From positions 89,817,980 through 89,881,979 of the forward strand of contig CP136063.1 in NCBI GenBank assembly GCA_032622095.1: a DNA stretch of 64,000 nucleotides, written 5' to 3'. Source of the stretch: Siphonodentalium dalli (taxonomy: Eukaryota; Mollusca; Scaphopoda; Gadilida; Siphonodentaliidae). The notes under the pieces are model-generated. The model worked only from the letters and a program-made list of their open reading frames with translations. It had not been told where the DNA came from and searched no databases. How positions within the stretch are numbered: the stretch's first letter is position 1; each line of letters begins with the position of its first letter. The position numbers and the translations under genes were made by a program. Below, piece by piece: positions 1 through 8,820 of this stretch.

Positions 1-142
1 TTACCCGATTTGACCTTGAATTGATCATTTTGTAGGTCAAGGTCACGATTTGACCCGTCCAAAACACTCAGTGGACATGTAACCATATGTATCAAATTTC
101 GTCGAAATCCCATCAAAATTCGCGATTTGACCTTGAATTGAC

Positions 143-470
143 CCGATTTCAAGGTCACGTCACACGGGCAAATGAATAGGATTATGACACTCGCCATACG
201 AAAGTATCCATAGACACCAATTTTCATCGAAATCCCGGGATATTTGGGGATTTGACCTTCAAATGACCCGATTTCAAGGTCAATGTCACGTCGCACGGGA
301 AAACGAATAGGCTTACGACACTCCCCATTCGAAAGTATCCCTAGACACAAATTTTCATGGAAATCCCGTGATACTCGGGCGTTTGACCTTGAAATGACCC
401 GATTTCAAGGTCAATGTCACGTCGCACGGGCAAATTAACAGGCCAATGCCGAAAGTACCCCCATGTACCA
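143..470 (-). repeat. Short tandem modules inside Helitron-like unit
   Basis: A module beginning TGACCCGATTTCAAGGTCA occurs at about 143, 264 and 397 with 121-133 bp spacing. Each copy then carries TCACGTC, a CACGGG word, and GAAAGTA about 50 bp later. The same three lie at +3227. Internal tandem modules are common in non-autonomous Helitron families of bivalves and insects. Confidence 0.7.
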
Positions 471-518
471 AGTTCCATCGAAATCGGTTCGGTCGTTTTC
501 GAGTCCATCGCGAACAGA

Positions 519-593
519 CAGACAGACACACACACACACACACCCACACACACCCTCACACACACACCCTCACACATACACACAGATCTTCCA
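519..593. repeat. GACA/CA microsatellite
   Basis: A GACAGACAGACA run followed by mostly CA dinucleotides with CCC interruptions. It is copied at 3746-3820. It lies just inside the TC terminus of a minus-strand Helitron-like unit and creates spurious His/Thr and Cys/Val open frames. Confidence 0.9.
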
Positions 594-607
594 AAATATA
601 TAATAGA

Positions 608-1161
608 CTAGCTGATGTGCCCGACGTTGTCCGGGCTATTTCTCAAAATATAAGAGATCAGATATTATCTAGGTCATTTTCGACACCATTATACAGGGTT
701 CTCATCGTTGCCACCAAACGTAAACCTATGTCATATTTGACGGGTGATTTGCAATCGTCCGTAATAATTGTCCTTGTTCTGATGAGTGCCGTTTTTTTGT
801 GACTGAGGGTGGAGAATGGGTGCTCTGGGCTTCTCCAAAATGCGACGTCGACGATTCCCGTGGGATAATGGGCCGTATATCTCTCTGCAGATGCTAATAA
901 CGTTGAATGGTAAACAAACGCTCTTTATAGCGATGCGTCAAAAACTAACGCTCATTAAATTATCACTTGATTAACCCCCGCAGTGCCGTTTTTTGTGACT
1001 GAGAGTGGAGAATGGGTGCTCTGGGCTTCTCCAAAATGCGACGTCGACAATTCCTGTGGGATTTTACCTTTGGATAGGAATTTTGGTCTCGATCGGTCAA
1101 CCCGTTTTCGATTCTATAAAGGACATACAGACAGACAGAGGTCTTCAAAATATATATGAGA
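608..1161 (-). mobile_element. Non-autonomous Helitron-like unit Y (copy 1)
   Basis: Read on the minus strand, the unit starts with TCTCATATATATTTTGAAG at 1161, preceded by A, and ends CTAG at 608. Seven nt before CTAG lies a hairpin at 636-619 (GCCCGGACAACGTCGGGC; 7-bp stem with one bulged G). The next bases are TCTATTATATATTTTGG, the 5' end of another unit. The hairpin shape is shared with 6063-6078. No protein is encoded. Confidence 0.65.
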
Positions 1162-1570
1162 TATAAATATATGTGTCCTCTATATAATCTAAAACGGCTG
1201 GGTCGATTGAGTTCAAACTTCTCATATGAGGGTAAAAACACATGGGAATCGTCGTCGCGGCGTTTTGGAGAAGCTCTGGGCACTCATTCTCCACTCCCAA
1301 TCATCAAAATCACCGTCAACGGCACTTCGGGGGTTAATAGGGTTGATAGTTAAAGAGCGTTCCTATCCACAGTGTAGTTGATAAAGAGCGTATGTGCGTA
1401 ATGTCATTCTTACGTCTGGGTCTGGGCGTGTGTGTGTAAGACTGTATGCAGACATGAGCGTGTTGTGTGACGACATTCCCAACACCTAGCAGTGACAAAT
1501 ATCTATTAGCCAGCATCAAGGCGAGTATTGCAACGTATTAATTCAAATGCTTTCGATCAAACAATATTCT

Positions 1571-1795
1571 CTGTCGCACTCATATTTCGTCATCTCTACG
1601 AATCCATTGCAATCGACATATTTTTAGAACCAAGCACCTGTCGCGTTGGTATGGGGTGCACGGCGGGATTTATTTAAATATGTCGCACTCATATTTCGTC
1701 ATCTCTACGAATCCACTGCAATCGACCTATTTTTAGAACGCAACACATGTCGCGTTGATGACGGGGGTGCACGGCGGGATTAACTTAAATATGTT
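1571..1795 (+). repeat. About 110-bp direct repeat, two copies
   Basis: Two copies of a segment beginning GTCGCACTCATATTTCGTCA occur at about 1574 and 1682. They share TGCACGGCGGGATT near their ends and differ at several bases. The pair is also present at 4800-5023. Purpose unknown; it looks like an internal module of the mobile unit. Confidence 0.8.
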
Positions 1796-1854
1796 TTCTC
1801 TTGGAAGAAGCTAATTTATCGCTGTTTCATCGTATAATCTGACGGGACTTCCAC

Positions 1855-2112
1855 GAATCTTCGGGTGGCCCCCAAGCCGTGAATGCCAACAACGACATTG
1901 TTGGACTTCGTTGGCGAGAAAACACACAATGCTATTTTCTCTTTACGGCAATGTGAGCATCTTCGGGTAGCCCCCAATCTGTGAATGCCAACAACAACGA
2001 CATTGTTGGACTTCGTTGGCGAGAAAACACACAATGCTATTTTCTCTTTACGGCAATGTGAGAATCTTCGGGTGGCCCCCAAGCTGTGAATGCCAACAAC
2101 AACGACATTGTT
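1855..2112 (+). repeat. About 100-bp direct repeat, 2.5 copies
   Basis: The segment starting ATCTTCGGGTGGCCCCCAA and running through TTGGCGAGAAAACACACAA to CGGCAATGTGAG is repeated two and a half times, and again at 5083-5338. It ends at a CAACAACAAC run where the two 3.2-kb copies diverge. Confidence 0.8.
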
Positions 2113-2223
2113 GGCATACCTCTTTTAGGGACGGGTATCATAATTCCTCTTGATTAAAAAGACAGAATTAACTCATTGAAAAACAAAAAATGCAAAAAAA
2201 AATGTCATGTTTCTGACCAATCA

Positions 2224-2268
2224 CGCCAGTGGCGGGCTAACCTGCTAGTCCATATATATTTTGAAGAC
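2224..2268 (+). mobile_element. Helitron 3'/5' head-to-tail junction
   Basis: The hairpin CGCCAGTGGCG (2224-2234) is followed 10 nt later by CTAG (2245-2248). This is immediately followed by TCCATATATATTTTGAAG, which matches the 5' ends of the other units. One unit therefore ends where the next begins, in the same orientation, with no flanking DNA between. Confidence 0.6.
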
Positions 2269-2548
2269 CTCTGTTTGTCTGTCTGTCTGTCTGTATGTCG
2301 GTCTGTCTGTATGTCATCTATACAAATCTACGATTCTCGACCGATCGGGACGAAACTTGGTACGTGTGTGTAGTTTGACCAGACGGTCGTCGTTGTCGTA
2401 TTGGCGAGCCCGTGCGGCGCCAGCTTCGCGCATGCACAGACGAGATCTTGGAAACGGGTGGAGCTATCGACTTGAAATTTGGTATGTTAATGTATCTTGC
2501 CCCGGATACGAATTTTATCGGGTCACCGAGCCCGTGCGACGCCAGCTG

Positions 2549-2917
2549 ACCATGACCCGGGAATCCTTGTATTTTCGTGCGGTGCCACCCCGCGGGCAAC
2601 TATAGGAAAGTCACGCGACCATGCAGCCCCTTCCAAATTTTATAAAATTGGGCTGAAGTCGTGCATGGGGTGTCAAAATAGCACTTTTCGTTACTAAATC
2701 GGCTGTCGTATCCTGAGTCATGGTGGCAACCCGGGAATCCTTGTATTTTCGTGCGGTGGCACCCCGCGGGCAATTATAGGAAAGTCACGCGACCATGCAG
2801 CCCCTTCCAAATTTTCTAAAATTGGGCTGAAGTCGTGCATGGGGTGTCAAAATAGCACTTTTCGTTACTAAATCGGCTGCCGTATCCTGAGTCATGGTGG
2901 CCATCCGGGAATCCTTG
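2549..2917 (-). repeat. Two 174-bp satellite monomers, inverted
   Basis: About two monomers of the satellite that fills 7.4-19.1 kb lie here in the opposite orientation, inside the Helitron complex. Both outer edges fall in the AAGGATTCCCGG segment of the monomer. The equivalent place in the second 3.2-kb copy (5468) has no monomer. Confidence 0.95.
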
Positions 2918-3227
2918 ATTTGATTTGACCCGGACCCGGACAAAAGTACCAGACAAAAGTACCCGTCGAAATCCATCCGGTTTTACCCGATTTGACCTTG
3001 AATTGATCATTTTGAGCCCCTCTGCTTTTCGGCGAATTGCGCGATTTTACCAGATTTTACCTTGAATTGATCATTTTGAACACCTCTGCTTTTCGGCGAA
3101 TTCCGCGATTTGACCTTGAATTGTCCATTTTGAAGGTCAAGGTCATGTGTGGTCACGATTTGACCCGTCCAAAACACTGCCCTGACAAAAGTACCCGACA
3201 AAAGTACCCGTCGAAATCCATCCGGTT
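2918..3227 (-). mobile_element. Helitron-like internal sequence next to satellite
   Basis: Several TTGACCTTGAATTGATCATTTTG words and GACAAAAGTACCCG words alternate here. It continues the minus-strand unit that starts at 3834 and runs leftward to the satellite boundary. No gene is seen. Confidence 0.55.
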
Positions 3228-5468
3228 TTACCCGATTTGACCTTGAATTGATCATTTTGTAGGTCAAGGTCACGATTTGACCCGTCCAAAACACTCAGTG
3301 GACATGTAACCATATGTATCAAATTTCGTCGAAATCCCATCAAAATTCGCGATTTGACCTTGAATTGACCCGATTTCAAGGTCACGTCACACGGGCAAAT
3401 GAATAGGATTATGACACTCGCCATACGAAAGTATCCATAGACACCAATTTTCATCGAAATCCCGGGATATTTGGGGATTTGACCTTCAAATGACCCGATT
3501 TCAAGGTCAATGTCACGTCGCACGGGAAAACGAATAGGCTTACGACACTCCCCATTCGAAAGTATCCCTAGACACAAATTTTCATGGAAATCCCGTGATA
3601 CTCGGGCGTTTGACCTTGAAATGACCCGATTTCAAGGTCAATGTCACGTCGCACGGGCAAATTAACAGGCCAATGCCGAAAGTACCCCCATGTACCAAGT
3701 TCCATCGAAATCGGTTCGGTCGTTTTCGAGTCCATCGCGAACAGACAGACAGACACACACACACACACACCCACACACACCCTCACACACACACCCTCAC
3801 ACATACACACAGATCTTCCAAAATATATAATAGACTAGCTGATGTGCCCGACGTTGTCCGGGCTATTTCTCAAAATATAAGAGATCAGATATTATCTAGG
3901 TCATTTTCGACACCATTATACAGGGTTCTCATCGTTGCCACCAAACGTAAACCTATGTCATATTTGACGGGTGATTTGCAATCGTCCGTAATAATTGTCC
4001 TTGTTCTGATGAGTGCCGTTTTTTTTGTGACTGAGGGTGGAGAATGGGTGCTCTGGGCTTCTCCAAAATGCGACGTCGACGATTCCCGTGGGATAATGGG
4101 CCGTATATCTCTCTGCAGATGCTAATAACGTTGAATGGTAAACAAACGCTCTTTATAGCGATACGTCAAAAACTAACGCTCATTAAATTATCACTTGATT
4201 AACCCCCGCAGTGCCGTTTTTTGTGACTGAGAGTGGAGAATGGGTGCTCTGGGCTTCTCCAAAATGCGACGTCGACAATTCCTGTGGGATTTTACCTTTG
4301 GATAGGAATTTTGGTCTCGATCGGTCAACCCGTTTTCGATTCTATAAAGGACATACAGACAGACAGAGGTCTTCAAAATATATATGAGATATAAATATAT
4401 GTGTCCTCTATATAATCTAAAACGGCTGGCTCGATTGAGTTCAAACTTCTTATATGAGGGTAAAAACCCATGGGAATCGTCGTCGCGGCGTTTTGGAGAA
4501 GCTCTGGGCACTCATTCTCCACTCCCAATCATCAAAATCACCGTCAACGGCACTTCGGGGGTTAATAGGGTTGATAGTTAAAGAGCGTTCCTATCCACAG
4601 TGTAGTTGATAAAGAGCGTATGTGCGTAATGTCATTCTTACGTCTGGGTCTGGGCGTGTGTGTGTAAGACTGTATGCAGACATGAGCGTGTTGTGTGACG
4701 ACATTCCCAACACCTAGCAGTGACAAATATCTATTAGCCAGCATCAAGGCGAGTATTGCAACGTATTAATTCAAATGCTTTCGATCAAACAATATTCTCT
4801 GTCGCACTCATATTTCGTCATCTCTACGAATCCATTGCAATCGACATATTTTTAGAACCAAGCACCTGTCGCGTTGGTATGGGGTGCACGGCGGGATTTA
4901 TTTAAATATGTCGCACTCATATTTCGTCATCTCTACGAATCCACTGCAATCGACCTATTTTTAGAACGCAACACATGTCGCGTTGATGACGGGGGTGCAC
5001 GGCGGGATTAACTTAAATATGTTTTCTCTTGGAAGAAGCTAATTTATCGCTGTTTCATCGTATAATCTGACGGGACTTCCACGAATCTTCGGGTGGCCCC
5101 CAAGCCGTGAATGCCAACAACGACATTGTTGGACTTCGTTGGCGAGAAAACACACAATGCTATTTTCTCTTTACGGCAATGTGAGCATCTTCGGGTAGCC
5201 CCCAATCTGTGAATGCCAACAACAACGACATTGTTGGACTTCGTTGGCGAGAAAACACACAATGCTATTTTCTCTTTACGGCAATGTGAGAATCTTCGGG
5301 TGGCCCCCAAGCTGTGAATGCCAACAACAACAACAACGACAGCTTCGCGCATGCGCAGACGAGATCTTGGAAACGGGTGGAGCTATCGACTTGAAATTTG
5401 GTATGTTAATGTATCTTGCCCCGGATACGAATTTTATCGGGTCACCGAGCCCGTGCGACGCCAGCTGA
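3228..5468 (+). repeat. 3.2-kb tandem duplication, copy 2
   Basis: This matches copy 1 from base 1 to about 2110, skips about 300 bp at 5338, resumes with the 2411-2548 sequence, and diverges at 5469. There copy 1 enters satellite DNA while copy 2 continues AGATCTCGG. The missing 300 bp contains the CTAG|TC Helitron junction of copy 1. The breakpoint is next to a short CAA/AAC repeat. Confidence 0.9.
3835..4389 (-). mobile_element. Non-autonomous Helitron-like unit Y (copy 2)
   Basis: This is the duplicate of 608-1161 within the second copy of the 3.2-kb repeat. It has the same TC start, the same hairpin (3863-3846) and the same CTAG|TC junction to the next unit at 3834. Confidence 0.65.
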
Positions 5469-5537
5469 CCAGATCTCGGAAATGGGTGGAGCTATCGACT
5501 TGAAATTTGGTTTTTGAATAGCCCGGACAACGTATAG

Positions 5538-5878
5538 TCTAATATATATTTTGGGACTTATGTTTGTTTGTTTGTTAGCAATGGCCGGGAAAACTGCCTG
5601 ACGGATTTAGCCCAAACTTGCTATCTAAGGGTAAAAACACAGATGGAATGTCATCGCACGGCTTCTGATAACATCAGAGCACCCATTCTCCAATCCCCCG
5701 CCACCACAATGGGTACTTCATGGGTTAATCGCGTGATATTTAAAGAGCGTTCGTATCCGCAGTGTCGTTGATAAAGAGCGTGTATGTGTCCAGACATGAG
5801 CGTGTTGGGGAAATTTTTCATCGGGTCAGTTTTTCCGCCTGAGGTGACCTTCACCTTGAAACGGGTACCCACAAATGA
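5538..5878 (+). mobile_element. Helitron-like unit, 5' part
   Basis: TCTAATATATATTTTGGGAC at 5538 starts a unit directly after a damaged 3' end (GCCCGGACAACGT then ATAG instead of CTAG). It shares GGGTAAAAACACA...CCCATTCTCCA spacing with 1231-1310. No 3' end is seen before the next unit begins at 5879. Confidence 0.5.
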
Positions 5879-6089
5879 TCTAATATATATATTGGGACTT
5901 CTGTCTGTTTGTTTGTCTGTTAGCTATGGCCGGGAAAACTGCTGGGCGGATTTCGACGAAATTTGATACCCACGGGTAATTTGTTCGGGGAGTGTTTTGG
6001 ACGGGTCAAATCGTGACTCCGACCTGACCTTGACCTTCAAAATGGTCAATTCAAGGTCAAAGCCCGGACGATGTCGGGTCGCCTGCTAG
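5879..6089 (+). mobile_element. Short Helitron with both termini
   Basis: This 211-bp unit starts TCTAATATATATATTGGGAC, preceded by A, and ends GCCTGCTAG at 6089, followed by T. The hairpin CCCGGACGATGTCGGG at 6063-6078 is 7 nt before CTAG. These are textbook Helitron ends. It has no coding capacity. An internal CCTTGACCTTCAAAATGG segment relates it to the 1-600 units. Confidence 0.7.
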
Positions 6090-6550
6090 TAGGTTATAAT
6101 TTAGAAATTACATTAAAACAATTATTAAACTGTTCTAAAAAATATATACAAATAATATGCATGCGATATTATCCACAAAACATACTTTGTGTGAGCCGAG
6201 CGTTTGTTTATATACATCCCGTCAATAGTGGGCAATAAGCGATAAAACATTCAACACCGTGGCGATTTTTTTAGGAGATGGCAGTATTACATTTCACTTA
6301 TAGTGGGGTCTCCCCGGTGTTGAGTGTTTGGCTTATCGCATACTCTTTACGCACTGTACTGTTGTACAATATGATCTTTATTTACATAACAAATCGTACG
6401 AACTTGACAATAGCATATTATTTAGCGATTTTTGTTATGATTGGCATAATAACAAAATATGACTATATTTAATATTACTTCTGTCTATGGCGGTTATATC
6501 GGATGTGACTAATTAAGCAGCAATACTCACCGCGAAGGCCATTCGTGCCT
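6090..6550 (-). mobile_element. TTAA MITE relic, interrupted at its left
   Basis: The right end GTGCCT|TTAA (TTAA at 6551-6554) and the internal AAGGCC and TAAACAAACG words match the family seen whole at 54824-55184. The left part TAGGTTATAATTTA matches 36301 onwards, where it is preceded by GGCCTTCGTTA. Here that left end is replaced by the Helitron CTAG terminus. Confidence 0.6.
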
Positions 6551-6554
6551 TTAA

Positions 6555-7423
6555 TACGTAGGTTTCGCAACTTATGTTATATGGCAACAACTATGTTTAA
6601 AAAGTCGTATGCGTAAAATGCACGTGAGCCCAGAAATTTCGCTTTGCAAAAATAACGGCTACGATTAGAGTTTGGTTTACATGCGCACGTTGAGTTTTGT
6701 AAAACAATTATTAGTCTTAACCACTAACATCCTTGTACTGTAAACAAAAACAAAGCAAAAATTTGTAATCCCCAAAACACATGCATAGCTTTCTTAAAAA
6801 TATCGATTTCTCAAAAATATCGATGTCTATTTCTGGATAAAAAAGAAACGACATTTCTGGCAGTTTAACCTGATTCTTAAGCCATTGCCCCCAAACTTGG
6901 TGGTATGTCCTCGAAAATCCAACTGTTACCATTCTTTAAATGATATTTTGTGATATTTTAGAATTTGTTTTAAATGCTCGCACACCCCGAGTGTGATATG
7001 CAGCTGCACCAATCAAGTATACAAATGATTCTGGTGACCCAATTTGGAATTTTAATTTGAAGAATTTTAGTAATGTCACTTCCCATCCATACAAACATGC
7101 GTGTAACTACGTGATAGTTAAAAACAATAACTCACGTAACAAAGTTTTCTAAACGGAATGTATGATCATGTATATGCTACATGAACACAGTGGGGTATGG
7201 CGAGGAACTTGTCGCATGAACGGTCTTTTATTGAGCGCTACAATGTGTTTGTGTGTGTTTATTTCGTTATTTTGTGAGAATATAAACAAGATCTGAAATT
7301 AAAGATACATAATAACTATCCAATTAACAGTTTACTTTGTCTTTCAATTACCACGTCATACCCCCACCAAATAATATAAAAATTTGTATTGGCTATTTGG
7401 TCATGTCTTTGCTATTTAGACGC
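6555..7423. other. Unassigned, no gene seen
   Basis: This is AT-rich sequence between the MITE relic and the satellite. The only open frame of note (minus, 6932-6717) has no recognisable motif. A short TATCGATTTCTCAAAAATATCGAT near-duplicate lies at 6800-6825. Confidence 0.5.
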
Positions 7424-8820
7424 CCGCTGGATGGCAACACGCGAAATGAAAGGATTCCCGGGTGACCGCCGTTCTTCCGATTTAGTAACGAAAAGTGCTA
7501 TTTTGAAACCCCATGCACGACTTCAGCCCAACTTTAGAAAATTTGGAAGGGGCTGCATGGTCGCGTGACTTTCCTATAGATGCCCGCTGGGTGGCACCGC
7601 ACGAAAATACAAGGATTCCCGGGTTGCCACCATGACTCAGGATACGGCAGCCGATTTAGTAACGAAAAGTGCTATTTTGACACCCCATGCACGACTTCAG
7701 CCCAATTTTATAAAATTTGGAAGGGGCTGCATGGTCGCGTGACTTTCCTATAGTTGCCCGCGGCGTGGCACCGCACGAAAATACAAGGATTCCCGGGTTG
7801 CCACCATGACTCAGGATACGGCAGCCGATTTAGTAACGAAAAGTGCTATTTTGACACCCCATGCACGACTTCAGCCCAATTTTAGAAAATTTGGAAGGGG
7901 CTGCATGGTCGCGTGACTTTCCTATAGTTGCCCGCGGGGTGGCACCGCACGAAAATACAAGGATTCCCGGGTTGCCACCATGACTCAGGATACGGCAGCC
8001 GATTTAGTAACGAAAAGTGCTATTTTGACACCCCATGCACGACTTCAGCCCAATTTTAGAAAATTTGGAAGGGGCTGCATGGTCGCGTGACTTTACTATA
8101 GTTGCCCGCGGGTGGCACCGCACGAAAATACAAGGATTCCCGGGTTTCCACCATGACTCAGGATACGGCAGCCGATTTAGTAACGAAAAGTGCTATTTTG
8201 ACACCCCATGCACGACTTCAGCCCAATTTTAGAAAATTTGGAAGGGGCTGCATGGTCGCGTGACTTTCCTATAGTTGCCCGCGGGGTGGCACCGCACGAA
8301 AATACAAGGATTCCCGGGTTGCCACCATGACTCAGGAAACGGCAGCCGATTTAGTAACGAAAAGTGCTATTTTGACACCCCATGCACGACTTCAGCCCAA
8401 TTTTATAAAATTTGGAAGGGGCTGCATGGTCGCGTGACTTTCCTATAGTTGCCCGCGGGGTGGCACCGCACGAAAATACAAGGATTCCCGGGTTGCCACC
8501 ATGACTCAGGATACGGCAGCCGATTTAGTAACGAAAAGTGCTATTTTGACACCCCATGCACGACTTCAGCCCAATTTTTGGAAGGGGCTGCATGGTCGCG
8601 TGACTTTCCTATAGTTGCCCGCGGGGTCGCACCGCACGAAAATACAAGGATTCCCGGGTTGCCACCATGACTCAGGATACGGCAGCCGATTTAGTAACGA
8701 AAAGTGCTATTTTGACACCCCATGCACGACTTCAGCCCAATTTTAGAAAATTTGGAAGGGGCTGCATGGTCGCGTGACTTTCATATAGTTGCCCGCGGGG
8801 TGACACCGCACGAAAATACA

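Larger units (their letters stand above)
1..3227 (+). repeat. 3.2-kb tandem duplication, copy 1
   Basis: From base 1 the sequence recurs starting at 3228 (offset 3227, then 3228 after one extra T near 4027). Identity by eye is well above 99% across about 2.1 kb, with only a handful of substitutions (for example at 1217/4445 and 1243/4471). Copy 1 additionally holds about 300 bp (2110-2410) absent from copy 2, and two satellite monomers at 2549-2917. Position 1 is the window edge, so the true left end of the unit is unknown. Confidence 0.93.
1..6089. mobile_element. Composite of Helitron-like elements
   Basis: The first 6 kb carry repeated 5' ends of the form TC(T/C)NATATATATTTTG followed by GTCTGTCTG-type runs. 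They also carry 3' ends with a GC-rich hairpin 7-10 nt before CTAG, followed by T. These are the termini expected of rolling-circle Helitrons (5' TC, 3' hairpin plus CTRR, insertion between A and T). Units occur on both strands, and some abut head to tail. No helicase/Rep protein is encoded, so all units are non-autonomous. Short open frames here are rich in Cys/Val or His/Thr because of AC and GTCT microsatellites and are not genes. Confidence 0.7.

Noticed and set aside
341-583. Cys/Val-rich minus-strand frame, also at 3568-3810
   Set aside because: It is a translation of the CA/GACA microsatellite in a Helitron-like unit.
6717-6932. 71-residue minus-strand frame as a possible next cadherin exon
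   Set aside because: No cadherin pattern and no matching phase-1 acceptor; composition is ordinary AT-rich intron.
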